64,000 nt of DNA from Pseudomonas sp. BGr12. GTDB lineage: Bacteria; Pseudomonadota; Gammaproteobacteria; Pseudomonadales; Pseudomonadaceae. Positions 1 through 8,885 of this stretch are shown in pieces. The translations under genes were made by a program, and so were the position numbers. Position 1 is the first letter of the stretch. Every line of letters starts with the position of its first letter. Location: the NCBI RefSeq assembly GCF_030272895.1, contig NZ_JALRNF010000008.1, positions 88,255-152,254 of the forward strand, read 5' to 3'. Under the pieces are notes generated by a model. It ran no database searches and was not told the origin of the DNA. It worked only from the letters and a program-made list of their open reading frames with translations.

Positions 1-616
1 CGCCAAAGTCGTCGCTGACATGCTCACCGTCGTCGGTATCGACCGTGTTCTCACCGTCGACCTGCACGCTGACCAGATCCAGGGTTTCTTCGATATTCCG
101 GTAGATAACATCTACGGCTCCCCCGTTCTGGTGGATGACATCGAAGACCAGCGTTTCGAGAACCTCATGATCGTGTCCCCGGACATCGGCGGCGTCGTGC
201 GTGCACGTGCTGTTGCCAAGTCCCTGGGCGTCGACCTGGGTATCATCGACAAACGCCGTGAAAAGGCCAATCACTCCGAAGTGATGCATATCATCGGCGA
301 CGTCGAAGGACGTACCTGTATTCTCGTCGACGACATGGTCGACACCGCCGGCACCCTGTGCCACGCGGCCAAGGCCCTGAAAGAACACGGCGCTGCCAAG
401 GTTTACGCCTACTGCACGCACCCTGTCCTGTCGGGTCGGGCGATCGAGAATATCGAGAACTCCGTGCTGGACGAGCTGGTGGTGACCAACACCATCCCGC
501 TGTCGGCCGCTGCACAAGCCTGTGACCGTATCCGCCAACTGGATATCGCACCGGTCGTCGCTGAAGCGGTTCGCCGCATCAGCAACGAAGAATCGATCAG
601 CGCGATGTTCCGCTAA
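1..616 (+). CDS. prs: Ribose-phosphate pyrophosphokinase, C-terminal 204 residues (5' end outside window)
   Basis: Makes phosphoribosyl pyrophosphate from ribose 5-phosphate and ATP in the cytosol, feeding purine, pyrimidine, histidine and tryptophan synthesis. The reading frame is open from base 2, so the start lies upstream of the window; the full family protein is about 313 residues. Seen here are the family's binding and flexible-loop regions: [12 protein letters not shown], and the PRPP-binding motif [14 protein letters not shown], followed by the usual TNTIPL segment. The frame ends at a TAA and is followed within 40 bases by a strong terminator. Its place before rplY and pth is the usual Pseudomonas order. 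Nothing odd apart from the truncation by the window edge. Confidence 0.97.
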   Translation, partial: AKVVADMLTVVGIDRVLTVDLHADQIQGFFDIPVDNIYGSPVLVDDIEDQRFENLMIVSPDIGGVVRARAVAKSLGVDLGIIDKRREKANHSEVMHIIGDVEGRTCILVDDMVDTAGTLCHAAKALKEHGAAKVYAYCTHPVLSGRAIENIENSVLDELVVTNTIPLSAAAQACDRIRQLDIAPVVAEAVRRISNEESISAMFR

Positions 617-653
617 GGGCTCGGCCCTGGCGAACACCACGTTGACGTAAAGC

Positions 654-692
654 GCCCCGCCCCAACACCTGTTGTTGGGGCGGGGCTTTTTT
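654..692 (+). terminator. Rho-independent terminator after prs
   Basis: A perfect 13-base stem (GCCCCGCCCCAAC at 654-666 with its complement at 674-686), a 7-base loop and six T residues. It separates prs from rplY; the rplY start lies 64 bases downstream. Confidence 0.92.
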
Positions 693-755
693 GCCCATCC
701 CGCTTTGGCGCTGGTCGCAAACGCCACTCGGGAATGGCTATTTTGGAGATGTAAA

Positions 756-1355
756 ATGACTGATTTCATCCTGAACGCCCAAGCGCGTACCGACCTGGGG
801 AAAGGTGCGAGCCGCCGCCTGCGTCGTCTCGCCTCCAGCATCCCTGCCGTTGTTTACGGTGGTGACAAAGAAGCGCAATCCCTGACCATCGTGGCCAAGG
901 AAATCGCCAAGCTGTTCGAAAACGAAGCTGCTTTCAGCCACGTCATCGAACTGAACGTTGACGGCGTCAAGCAGAACGTCGTTGTCAAAGCGATGCAGCG
1001 TCACCCGTCCAAAGGCATCATCCTGCACGCTGACTTCGTCCGCGTTGTAGCTGGCCAGAAACTGACCGCCAAAGTCCCAGTGCACTTCGTCAACGAAGAA
1101 GCTCCGGTCAAGAAAGGCGGCGAGATCTCCCACGTCGTTTCCGAGATCGAAGTTTCCTGCGAAGCCAAGGACCTGCCTGAGTTCATCGAAGTCGACCTGG
1201 CCAACGCCGAAGTCGGCACCATCGTTCACCTGTCGGACCTGAAAGCTCCGAAAGGCGTCGAGTTCGTCGCTCTGGCTCACGGTAACGACCTGGCTGTTGC
1301 CAACGTTCACGCTCCGCGTGTTGCGCCTGAAGCTGCAGAAGGCGCTGCCGAGTAA
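756..1355 (+). CDS. rplY: 50S ribosomal protein L25/general stress protein Ctc
   Basis: Binds 5S rRNA in the large ribosomal subunit. The protein is 199 residues, the long Ctc form: an N-terminal L25 5S-binding domain (about residues 1-95, with [14 protein letters not shown] and the conserved PAVVYGG segment) followed by the TL5-type C-terminal beta domain (about 100-190) and an Ala/Glu-rich tail. The frame is open further upstream to an ATG at 672, but that ATG lies inside the prs terminator. The ATG at 756 has a good GGAG site at 745-748 and gives the family's normal N terminus MTDFILNAQ. It precedes pth by 76 bases and may be transcribed with it. Confidence 0.96.
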   Translation: MTDFILNAQARTDLGKGASRRLRRLASSIPAVVYGGDKEAQSLTIVAKEIAKLFENEAAFSHVIELNVDGVKQNVVVKAMQRHPSKGIILHADFVRVVAGQKLTAKVPVHFVNEEAPVKKGGEISHVVSEIEVSCEAKDLPEFIEVDLANAEVGTIVHLSDLKAPKGVEFVALAHGNDLAVANVHAPRVAPEAAEGAAE

Positions 1356-1431
1356 TCTACTCAGCACGCCGGCGTTGATCGGGTTACAGTGCCCCGCACT
1401 GTAACCCCAACTCCAAGGAAGAGCCCCTGAC

Positions 1432-2016
1432 GTGACCGCCATTCAACTGATCGTCGGCCTGGGAAACCCCGGCCCCGAATACGAACAGACCCGGCATAAC
1501 GCAGGGGCTCTTTTCGTAGAACGCATCGCCAGCGCCCAGCGCGTCAACCTGACCGCTGACCGCAAGTATTTCGGCCTGACGGCTAAATTCAGCCATCAGG
1601 GCAACGACGTTCGTCTGCTGATCCCGACCACCTACATGAACCGCAGCGGCCAGGCCGTTGCCGCACTGGCCAATTTCTTCCGTATCGAGCCAGATGCCAT
1701 CCTGGTGGCCCACGACGAACTCGACCTGCCCCCGGGCGTCGCCAAACTCAAGAAGGGTGGCGGCCATGGTGGGCATAACGGCCTGCGCGACATCATCGCG
1801 CAGCTCGGCAACAAGAACGACTTTCACCGTCTGCGGCTTGGCATCGGCCACCCGGGTGACAGCAGCAGGGTCTCCGGTTTCGTCCTGGGCAAGGCGCCAC
1901 GCGCCGAGCAGGAAAAGCTGGACGCCAGTATCGATTTTGCCCTCGGCGTGCTGCCGGATATCCTCGCCGGCGATTGGACGCGTGCGATGAGAGAGCTGCA
2001 CAGCCAGAAGGCCTGA
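1432..2016 (+). CDS. pth: Peptidyl-tRNA hydrolase (GTG start)
   Basis: Releases tRNA from peptidyl-tRNAs dropped by ribosomes. The 194-residue protein has the family signatures: [17 protein letters not shown] near the N terminus with the catalytic His in TRHNAG, the PTTYMNRSG motif, the HDELDLPPG segment and [12 protein letters not shown]. Translation starts at GTG, which gives the standard N terminus; an AAGGAAGAG site lies about 11-19 bases upstream. It sits between rplY and ychF, 22 bases before the latter, so pth and ychF are probably co-transcribed. Confidence 0.97.
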   Translation: MTAIQLIVGLGNPGPEYEQTRHNAGALFVERIASAQRVNLTADRKYFGLTAKFSHQGNDVRLLIPTTYMNRSGQAVAALANFFRIEPDAILVAHDELDLPPGVAKLKKGGGHGGHNGLRDIIAQLGNKNDFHRLRLGIGHPGDSSRVSGFVLGKAPRAEQEKLDASIDFALGVLPDILAGDWTRAMRELHSQKA

Positions 2017-2038
2017 CTCTTTAGAAGAGGGATTCACC

Positions 2039-3139
2039 ATGGGTTTCAATTGCGGCATCGTCGGTCTGCCCAACGTCGGCAAGTCCACCCTGTTCAACGC
2101 CTTGACCAAATCCGGTATCGCAGCGGAGAACTTCCCCTTCTGCACCATCGAGCCGAACAGCGGCATCGTGCCGATGCCCGATGCCCGCCTGGATGCCCTG
2201 GCAGAAATCGTCAAGCCGAACCGCATCCTGCCGACCACCATGGAATTCGTCGACATCGCAGGCCTGGTTGCCGGTGCCTCCAAGGGTGAAGGCCTGGGCA
2301 ACAAGTTCCTCGCCAACATCCGCGAGACCGACGCCATCGCCCACGTGGTGCGCTGCTTCGAAGACGAGAACGTGATCCACGTCTCCAACAGCGTCGACCC
2401 CAAGCGCGACATCGAGATCATCGACCTGGAACTGATCTTCGCCGACCTCGACAGCTGCGAAAAGCAACTGCAGAAAGTGGCGCGCAACGCCAAGGGCGGT
2501 GACAAGGACGCCCTGGCCCAGAAGGCGATCCTGGAAAAACTGATTCCGCACTTCACCGAAGGCAAGCCTGCGCGCAGCCTGATGAAAGACATGGCCGCCG
2601 ACGAAAAGGCGCTGATCCGTGGCTTCCACCTGCTGACCAGCAAGCCGGTGATGTACATCGCCAACGTCGCTGAAGACGGCTTCGACAACAACCCGCACCT
2701 GGACGTGGTCCGCGCCATTGCCGAAGAAGAAGGCGCAGTCGTGGTGCCGGTGTGCAACAAGATCGAAGCGGAAATCGCCGAGCTCGACGAAGGCGAAGAG
2801 AAGGACATGTTCCTCGAGGCCCTGGGCCTGGAAGAGCCTGGCCTGAACCGCGTGATCCGTGCCGGTTATGGCCTGCTCAACCTGCAGACCTACTTCACCG
2901 CAGGTGTTCAGGAAGTCCGCGCCTGGACCGTACGCGTCGGTGCTACCGCACCACAAGCCGCTGGCGTGATCCACACCGACTTCGAGAAAGGCTTCATCCG
3001 TGCCGAAGTGGTCGCCTATGACGACTTCATCCAGTACAAGGGTGAAGGCGGCGCGAAAGAAGCCGGTAAATGGCGCCTGGAAGGCAAGGACTACATCGTC
3101 AAGGACGGCGACGTGATGCACTTCCGCTTCAACGTCTGA
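2039..3139 (+). CDS. ychF: Redox-regulated ATPase/GTPase YchF (Obg-like)
   Basis: A ribosome-associated P-loop NTPase of the Obg/HAS subfamily, 366 residues as usual. It prefers ATP in characterised homologues and is linked to stress and translation control. The P loop is [14 protein letters not shown] (about residues 8-21), followed by the switch region with VDIAGLV, a coiled insertion, a degenerate nucleotide-specificity motif (NVAED where classical GTPases have NKxD), and a C-terminal TGS domain with [11 protein letters not shown] and the final [18 protein letters not shown] site lies before the ATG. The gene is followed by a strong terminator that closes the prs-ychF block. Confidence 0.97.
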   Translation: MGFNCGIVGLPNVGKSTLFNALTKSGIAAENFPFCTIEPNSGIVPMPDARLDALAEIVKPNRILPTTMEFVDIAGLVAGASKGEGLGNKFLANIRETDAIAHVVRCFEDENVIHVSNSVDPKRDIEIIDLELIFADLDSCEKQLQKVARNAKGGDKDALAQKAILEKLIPHFTEGKPARSLMKDMAADEKALIRGFHLLTSKPVMYIANVAEDGFDNNPHLDVVRAIAEEEGAVVVPVCNKIEAEIAELDEGEEKDMFLEALGLEEPGLNRVIRAGYGLLNLQTYFTAGVQEVRAWTVRVGATAPQAAGVIHTDFEKGFIRAEVVAYDDFIQYKGEGGAKEAGKWRLEGKDYIVKDGDVMHFRFNV

Positions 3140-3154
3140 TACCGCTCAGATGAC

Positions 3155-3194
3155 AAAAACCCCTTGAGACGCTCGTCTCAAGGGGTTTTTTATT
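3155..3194 (+). terminator. Rho-independent terminator after ychF
   Basis: A long perfect stem, AACCCCTTGAGAC paired with GTCTCAAGGGGTT around a four-base loop, flanked by A and T runs. It works for the plus strand and marks the right end of the conserved core block. Confidence 0.92.
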
Positions 3195-3347
3195 TCCAGC
3201 ACCGATGACGCAGGCAGGGTCTGCGCTGCACGCCTTGGCCTATGTTCAGAAAATGCTGAACTGATTATTTACCGCCAGCGATTCTTCCTGCCACCGCCCC
3301 TCACCAGAATCGCCCCACCATAATCACAATAATAGTGAGGCCCCCTC

Positions 3348-3743
3348 GTGGAGCACCTTCCCCTGGACCAGGTGCGGCAGGCTGCCGCCGACCTCGTCGA
3401 CGCCTTCGCCAGCAACGACACCGCACGCTACTTCGCCTGTTTCAGCGAAGACGCCAGCTTTCTCTTCCACACCCTGCCCCAGCCCCTGCATTCGCGCCTC
3501 GCCTATGAGCAGGTGTGGCAGCAATGGCAGGCCGAAGGCTTTGCCGTTCTCGGCTGCCGTTCCAGCAATGCCACGGTGAGCCTGCACGGCGACGTGGCGA
3601 TCTTCATGCACGATGTGGCCACGCACATTCGCCTGGCCGGCGAAGAGCACCAGCTCGAAGAACGGGAAACCATCATCTTCCGCCAGCACGCCGGTCGCTG
3701 GCTGGCCTGTCACGAGCACCTGTCGGTCGCCAGCCCTGCCTGA
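3348..3743 (+). CDS. NTF2/SnoaL-like protein
   Basis: A 131-residue protein resembling the SnoaL/DUF4440 group of NTF2-fold proteins. Visible hallmarks are an N-terminal helix (QAAADLVDAFASNDTARYF), the FSEDASFLFHT strand typical of the fold, and a C-terminal ERETIIFRQHAGRWLACHEHLS strand pair. This fold is used for small-molecule binding, isomerases and hydrolases, so no reaction can be given. The GTG start has a GAGG site seven bases upstream. It lies 95 bases before the NCS1 permease and aldehyde dehydrogenase genes on the same strand, so it may belong with them. Seen: the fold-type motifs. Inferred: a shared function with the permease. Confidence 0.8.
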   Translation: MEHLPLDQVRQAAADLVDAFASNDTARYFACFSEDASFLFHTLPQPLHSRLAYEQVWQQWQAEGFAVLGCRSSNATVSLHGDVAIFMHDVATHIRLAGEEHQLEERETIIFRQHAGRWLACHEHLSVASPA

Positions 3744-3838
3744 TCCTTTTACGCGGCCCTGCCGCCCCTGCCAACGCCCCCTAAAAAACGGTCCACCCCC
3801 TGGGTGAAGACCTACAACAACAGCGCTGGAGCCCTACG

Positions 3839-5338
3839 ATGACGCAATCGAGTGGTATCGAAACCAACGGTGTGGAGCAGATCCCTGACGATCAACGCCA
3901 CGCCACCCCGACCGACCTGTTCCGCCTGATCTTCGGCGGCGCCAACACCTTCGCCACCGCGGTACTGGGCAGCTTCCCGGTACTGTTCGGGCTGTCTTTC
4001 GAGGCGGGCCTGTGGTCGATCATCCTCGGGGTCGCCGTCGGCGCCCTGATCCTCGCCCCGATGGGCCTGTTCGGCGCCCTCAACGGCACCAACAACGCGG
4101 TGTCGTCCGGTGCGCACTTTGGTGTGCACGGGCGCATCGTCGGCTCGTTCCTGTCCCTGCTGACTGCCGTGGCCTTCTTCTCCCTGTCGGTCTGGAGCTC
4201 GGGCGACGCCCTGGTCGGTGGCGCCAAACGCCTGGCCGGCCTGCCGGAGACCGACCTGACCCTGGGCCTGGCCTATGGCCTGTTCGCCGTGCTGGTGCTG
4301 GTGGTGTGCATCTACGGCTTTCGCTTCATGCTGTGGGTGAACAAGGTCGCGGTATCGGCATCGAGCCTGCTGTTCCTGCTGGGCATCTTCGCCTTCGCCG
4401 GCCCCTTCGACACCCACTTCGCCGGCAGCGTCAACCTCGGCCAGCCTGGCTTCTGGGCGGCGTTCATGGGCGCGGCGATCCTGGCCATGAGCAACCCGGT
4501 GTCCTTCGGCGCCTTCCTCGGTGACTGGTCGCGCTACATCCCGCGCCAGACGCCCAAGTCGCGCATCATGCTGGCAGTGATTGCCGCCCAGGCCGGTACC
4601 TTGATTCCGTTCCTGTTCGGCCTGTGCACCGCCACCCTGGTGGCCACCCAGGCGCCGCAATATATCGAGACCAACAACTATGTGGGCGGCTTGCTGGCCA
4701 TTTCGCCAACCTGGTTCTTCCTGCCGGTGTGCCTGATCGCGGTGATCGGCGGCATGTCCACCGGCACCACGGCGCTGTACGGCACGGGCCTGGATATGTC
4801 GAGCGTGTTCCCTCGCCTGCTCAGCCGTGCCAGCGCCACGGTACTGATCGGTGTTGCGGCGATTGCCTTCATCTTCATCGGCCGCTTCACCTTCAACCTG
4901 GTGCAGAGCGTGTCGACCTTCGCCGTGCTGATCATCACCTGCACCAGCCCCTGGATGGTGATCATGATCCTCGGCCTGATCACCCGCCGTGGCTTCTACC
5001 ACGCCGATGACCTGCAGGTGTTCACCCGCGGCGAGCGCGGTGGCCACTACTGGTTCCAGCATGGCTGGAACTGGCGCGGCATGGGTGCGTGGATTCCCAG
5101 CGCGCTGGTCGGCCTGTGCTTCGTCAACCTGCCCGGGCAGTTCGTCGGCCCGCTGGGCGACCTGGCGGGCGGCATCGACCTCAGCCTGCCGATCACCCTG
5201 GGCCTGGCCGGTGCACTCTACCTGGCCCTCCTCAACCTGTTCCCCGAACCTGCCGGTGTCTATGGCCCGCGTGGCCCGCGCTGGGTGCGCAGCAAGCGCG
5301 CCCCAAGCACACCGCTGAGCACTGCCGAACTGGCCTGA
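3839..5338 (+). CDS. NCS1-family nucleobase/cytosine-type permease
   Basis: A 499-residue inner-membrane transporter with about 12 hydrophobic segments, of the purine-cytosine permease (NCS1) family. The N terminus carries the family signature TDLFRLIFGGANTF, then GLFGALNGTNNAVSSGAHFG and SNPVSFGAFLGDWSRY. NCS1 carriers take up cytosine, purines, allantoin, hydantoin or related compounds with a cation; the sequence does not say which. The ATG has a GGAG site about 8 bases upstream. The aldehyde dehydrogenase gene follows after 13 bases, so the two are one operon, suggesting that the imported compound or a breakdown product is oxidised through an aldehyde. Confidence 0.9.
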   Translation: MTQSSGIETNGVEQIPDDQRHATPTDLFRLIFGGANTFATAVLGSFPVLFGLSFEAGLWSIILGVAVGALILAPMGLFGALNGTNNAVSSGAHFGVHGRIVGSFLSLLTAVAFFSLSVWSSGDALVGGAKRLAGLPETDLTLGLAYGLFAVLVLVVCIYGFRFMLWVNKVAVSASSLLFLLGIFAFAGPFDTHFAGSVNLGQPGFWAAFMGAAILAMSNPVSFGAFLGDWSRYIPRQTPKSRIMLAVIAAQAGTLIPFLFGLCTATLVATQAPQYIETNNYVGGLLAISPTWFFLPVCLIAVIGGMSTGTTALYGTGLDMSSVFPRLLSRASATVLIGVAAIAFIFIGRFTFNLVQSVSTFAVLIITCTSPWMVIMILGLITRRGFYHADDLQVFTRGERGGHYWFQHGWNWRGMGAWIPSALVGLCFVNLPGQFVGPLGDLAGGIDLSLPITLGLAGALYLALLNLFPEPAGVYGPRGPRWVRSKRAPSTPLSTAELA

Positions 5339-5351
5339 CAGGAGCCTGACC

Positions 5352-6782
5352 ATGCACACCCCACACTACATCGATGGGCGCTGGGTCGAAGGCCTTGGCG
5401 ATGACTGCATCAGCGTCTTCGAACCGGCACGGGGCCAACCCTTTGCCGAACTCCGGGCCGCTAGCGTTGCCCAGGTCGACCAGGCCGTGGCCGCCGCCCG
5501 CCTGGCCCTGCCCGCCTGGAAAAACACCTGCCCGAGCGAGCGCGCCAGCTTGCTGCGCGGCTTCGCCATACAACTCGACCAGCGCCGCGAAGCCCTGCTC
5601 GCAGTGCAGATGCAGAACAACGGCAAGCCGCGTCACGAGGCCGAAATTGACCTCGATGACGCCATCGCCACCTTCCACTACTACGCCGACCTGGCTGAGC
5701 AGTTGCCCGGGAAAAATCGCGACGTGCCACTGGCCGCCGTCGGCTTCAGCGCCCGTACGCGCCTGGAGCCGGTTGGCGTGGTCGGCCTGATCGTACCGTG
5801 GAACTTCCCGCTGGTGACCAGTGCCTGGAAGCTCGCCCCGGCCCTGGCGGCCGGTTGCACCGTAGTACTCAAGCCGTCCGAGGTCACCCCGCTGATCGAG
5901 CAGGCCTACGGGCAGATCGCCGACACCCTGGGCCTGCCGCCCGGGGTGTTGAACATCATCAACGGCATGGCCCGGACCGGTGCGGCACTGAGCAACCACA
6001 AAGGCCTGGACAAGCTCTCCTTTACCGGCAGCAACACCGTCGGCAGCCAGGTCATGCGCAGCGCTGCCGAACAGTGCCGGCCCGTGACCCTGGAGCTGGG
6101 GGGCAAATCGGCGATCCTGGTGTTCGACGACTGTGACCCGGACCAGGCGGTGGAGTGGATCGTCGCCGGTATCTGCTGGAATGCCGGGCAGATGTGCTCG
6201 GCCACCTCGCGCCTGCTGGTCCAGGATGGTATCGCCGACACCCTGCTGCCACGCCTGCAGGCGGCGCTGCAGAAGCTGCGCGTCGGCAACCCGCTGGCCG
6301 AGGAAGTCGACATGGGCCCACTGACCAGCCAGGCACAGTGGCACAAGGTCTGCGGCTACTTCGCCAGCGCCCGCGAGGAAGGCCTGCAGTGCCTCACCGG
6401 CGGCCAGGCCCTGGACCGTGACGGCTGGTTCGTCAGCCCCACGCTTTACGCCGATGTGCCAACCGACAGCCGCCTGTGGACCGAGGAAATCTTCGGCCCG
6501 GTTCTTTGCAGCCATCGGTTCAGCACCGAGCAACAGGCCATCGCGCTGGCCAACGACAGCGCCTTCGGCCTGGTCGCCACCGTCTGCTCGGCGGACCTTG
6601 TCCGCGCCGAACGGGTGGCCGACGCGCTGGAAGTGGGCCATGTGTGGATCAACTCGGTCCAGGCGGTGTTCGTCGAAACGTCCTGGGGCGGCACCAAGGG
6701 CAGCGGCATCGGCCGCGAGCTCGGCCCGTGGGGACTGTCGGCCTACCAGTCGGTCAAACACGTGACCCGTTGCCTGGGATAG
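5352..6782 (+). CDS. NAD(P)-dependent aldehyde dehydrogenase
   Basis: A 476-residue enzyme of the aldehyde dehydrogenase superfamily that oxidises an aldehyde to the acid. The Rossmann region includes IVPWNFPLVTSAWKLAPALA and FTGSNTVGSQV. The catalytic Glu is in LELGGKSA (about residue 248) and the nucleophilic Cys in AGQMCSATSR (about residue 281). The C-terminal EEIFGPVLC motif is present. The sequence resembles betaine-aldehyde and aminoaldehyde dehydrogenases, but the substrate cannot be fixed by eye. It is translationally close to the upstream NCS1 permease (13 bases). A GGAG site precedes the ATG. Confidence 0.92.
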   Translation: MHTPHYIDGRWVEGLGDDCISVFEPARGQPFAELRAASVAQVDQAVAAARLALPAWKNTCPSERASLLRGFAIQLDQRREALLAVQMQNNGKPRHEAEIDLDDAIATFHYYADLAEQLPGKNRDVPLAAVGFSARTRLEPVGVVGLIVPWNFPLVTSAWKLAPALAAGCTVVLKPSEVTPLIEQAYGQIADTLGLPPGVLNIINGMARTGAALSNHKGLDKLSFTGSNTVGSQVMRSAAEQCRPVTLELGGKSAILVFDDCDPDQAVEWIVAGICWNAGQMCSATSRLLVQDGIADTLLPRLQAALQKLRVGNPLAEEVDMGPLTSQAQWHKVCGYFASAREEGLQCLTGGQALDRDGWFVSPTLYADVPTDSRLWTEEIFGPVLCSHRFSTEQQAIALANDSAFGLVATVCSADLVRAERVADALEVGHVWINSVQAVFVETSWGGTKGSGIGRELGPWGLSAYQSVKHVTRCLG

Positions 6783-6887
6783 CGCCAGCCAAAGCATTGA
6801 CCCAGATCCCGCCCCCGGCCAGGGGCGGGACTATACTCGAACAGCTTGGAAACCCGGATTCCCCTACAGCTGACGAGGCACGGCAAC

Positions 6888-7697
6888 ATGGCCAAGAAGA
6901 AGGAAAAGGCAAAAAACCCTGAGCGTATGCCCCGCAAGGACTACGAAAGCGAGCTCAAGGCACTGCACGTCGAACTGGTAAAACTGCAACAGTGGGTGGT
7001 CGCCAAAGGCTTGAAGGTCTGCGTCATCTTCGAGGGCCGCGACGGTGCCGGCAAGGGCGGCACCATCAAGGCCATCACCGAGCGTGTCAGCCCGCGGGTG
7101 TTCCGCGTGGCCGCACTGCCGGCCCCGACCGAGCGGGAAAAGACCCAGATGTATGCCCAGCGCTACATCCAGCACCTGCCGTCGGCGGGTGAAGTGGTGA
7201 TCTTCGACCGCAGCTGGTACAACCGCGCAGGCGTCGAACGGGTCATGGGCTTCTGCACCGAAGAGCAGGCGGACAAGTTCCTCAGCGTGGTGCCGCATTT
7301 CGAGAAGATGCTCATCGAGTCGGGCATCATCCTCGTCAAATACTGGCTGGAGGTCAGTGCCAAGGAACAGGAACGACGTCTGACGGACCGTATCACCGAC
7401 GGTCGCAAGATCTGGAAGCTGACCCCCATGGACCTCAAGTCGTTCACCCGCTGGGACGACTACACCCGCGCCCGCGACAAGATGTTCGCCGCCTCCGACA
7501 CCTCCTGGGCCCCCTGGTACGTGGCGCAATCGGAAGACAAGCGCAAGGTGCGCCTGAACATCATCAGCCACCTGCTTGAACAGGTGCCCTACGAAGAACT
7601 GCCGCAAAAACACAAGATCGAGCTGCCAAAACGCGGCAGGATCGGCCGCTACAAGAGCACCAACTACACCTCGCGCATGGTCCCCGAGCGCTTCTGA
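6888..7697 (+). CDS. ppk2: Polyphosphate kinase 2
   Basis: A single-domain PPK2 enzyme of 269 residues that transfers phosphate between polyphosphate and nucleoside (di)phosphates. The Walker A motif is FEGRDGAGKGGTIK, Walker B lies in VIFDRSWYNRAGVERVMGF, and the lid region contains RITDGRKIWKLTPMD. An in-frame ATG at 6846 exists, but the ATG at 6888 has a GAGGC site and gives the expected lysine-rich N terminus, so it is preferred. It is a single gene with its own upstream region. Whether it prefers GDP, ADP or nucleoside monophosphates cannot be read from the sequence. Confidence 0.93.
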   Translation: MAKKKEKAKNPERMPRKDYESELKALHVELVKLQQWVVAKGLKVCVIFEGRDGAGKGGTIKAITERVSPRVFRVAALPAPTEREKTQMYAQRYIQHLPSAGEVVIFDRSWYNRAGVERVMGFCTEEQADKFLSVVPHFEKMLIESGIILVKYWLEVSAKEQERRLTDRITDGRKIWKLTPMDLKSFTRWDDYTRARDKMFAASDTSWAPWYVAQSEDKRKVRLNIISHLLEQVPYEELPQKHKIELPKRGRIGRYKSTNYTSRMVPERF

Positions 7698-7792
7698 GCG
7701 TGCGCAGGGCAACCTGCGCACCACCTCCCCCTCTCTTACCCTCAAGCCCCTTGCCGCGAAAAAGAGGACCAGTGGGGCTAGTCACATTTTAA

Positions 7793-7805
7793 GTTGTACG
7801 ATAAC
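7793..7805. promoter_or_regulatory. Putative GntR/FadR operator before kdgD
   Basis: The imperfect palindrome GTTGTACGATAAC lies 60 bases before kdgD. The same sequence with one change (GTTGTACGATCAC) lies just before the FadR-type regulator gene at 14526-14538. The match is 12 of 13 bases and is seen nowhere else in the window. Inferred to be the binding site of the cluster's own regulator. Confidence 0.6.
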
Positions 7806-7864
7806 GTATCTCTACTCGAGTACCACTGCGTCTTCCAATGTGTCCTACAGGGTGTTCTACAACA

Positions 7865-8776
7865 ATGAATCCACAAGAACTGCAATCCATCCTCTCCCAC
7901 GGTCTGCTGTCCTTCCCGGTCACCGACTTCAATGCCCAGGGCGACTTCAACCGCGCCGGCTACATCAAGCGCCTGGAATGGCTGGCCCCGTACGGCGCCA
8001 GCGCCCTGTTCGCCGCCGGCGGCACCGGTGAGTTCTTCTCCCTGGCCGCCAGTGAGTACTCGCAAATCATCAAGACCGCCGTGGATACCTGCGCCACCAG
8101 CGTACCGATCCTGGCCGGTGTCGGCGGCTCGACCCGCCAGGCCATCGAATACGCACAAGAGGCTGAGCGCCTGGGTGCCAAGGGCTTGCTGCTGCTGCCG
8201 CACTACCTGACCGAAGCCAGCCAGGACGGCGTTGCCGCCCACGTCGAGGCGGTGTGCAAGTCGGTGAACATCGGTGTGGTGGTGTACAACCGCAACGTCT
8301 GCCGCCTCAATGCCGTGCAGCTGGAACAACTGGCCGAACGCTGCCCGAACCTGATCGGCTACAAGGATGGCCTGGGCGATATCGAGCTGATGGTGTCGAT
8401 CCGTCGTCGCCTCGGTGACCGCTTCTCCTACCTCGGCGGCCTGCCGACCGCAGAAGTCTATGCCGCCGCCTACAAGGCCCTGGGTGTACCGGTGTATTCC
8501 TCGGCGGTGTTCAACTTCATCCCCAAGACCGCGATGGACTTCTACCACGCGATCGCCCACGACGATCACGCCACCGTGGCCAAGATCATCGACGACTTCT
8601 TCCTGCCGTACCTGGACATCCGCAACCGCAAGGCCGGTTACGCGGTCAGCATCGTCAAGGCCGGGGCGAAGATCGCCGGTTACGATGCAGGCCCGGTGCG
8701 TACGCCGTTGACTGACCTCACGGCCGAAGAGTACGAAATGCTCGCCGCGCTGATGGACAAGCAGGGTGCGCAATAA
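7865..8776 (+). CDS. kdgD: 5-dehydro-4-deoxyglucarate dehydratase
   Basis: Converts 5-dehydro-4-deoxy-D-glucarate to 2,5-dioxopentanoate (2-oxoglutarate semialdehyde), with loss of water and CO2. The 303-residue length is that of the family, a class I aldolase-type DapA/NAL barrel. Seen are the GGTGEFFSL substrate loop, VVYNRN with the barrel Tyr, and the Schiff-base lysine in [10 protein letters not shown] (about residue 167). The frame is open to an upstream ATG at 7838, but the ATG at 7865 gives the family N terminus [10 protein letters not shown]. It is the first gene of the galactarate/glucarate cluster, behind the putative regulator site. Confidence 0.95.
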   Translation: MNPQELQSILSHGLLSFPVTDFNAQGDFNRAGYIKRLEWLAPYGASALFAAGGTGEFFSLAASEYSQIIKTAVDTCATSVPILAGVGGSTRQAIEYAQEAERLGAKGLLLLPHYLTEASQDGVAAHVEAVCKSVNIGVVVYNRNVCRLNAVQLEQLAERCPNLIGYKDGLGDIELMVSIRRRLGDRFSYLGGLPTAEVYAAAYKALGVPVYSSAVFNFIPKTAMDFYHAIAHDDHATVAKIIDDFFLPYLDIRNRKAGYAVSIVKAGAKIAGYDAGPVRTPLTDLTAEEYEMLAALMDKQGAQ

Positions 8777-8885
8777 CGCCTGACGCCCCCGGGTGACCAT
8801 TGGTCGCCGGAGTCGAAGCCTGAACCGCTTCGGCTCCACGCTAATCAGAACCCCGCACAAAAATAATTAGTGGGAGTACACCAGC

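Noticed and set aside
672..755. N-terminal extension of L25 from the ATG at 672
   Set aside because: The ATG lies in the prs terminator, and the family N terminus with a good ribosome site begins at 756.
738..1442. Long open frames opposite rplY, ychF, the NCS1 permease, mksB, morA and cstA
   Set aside because: They mirror high-GC coding genes on the other strand, have low-complexity His/Gln/Gly/Asp-rich translations and lack motifs.
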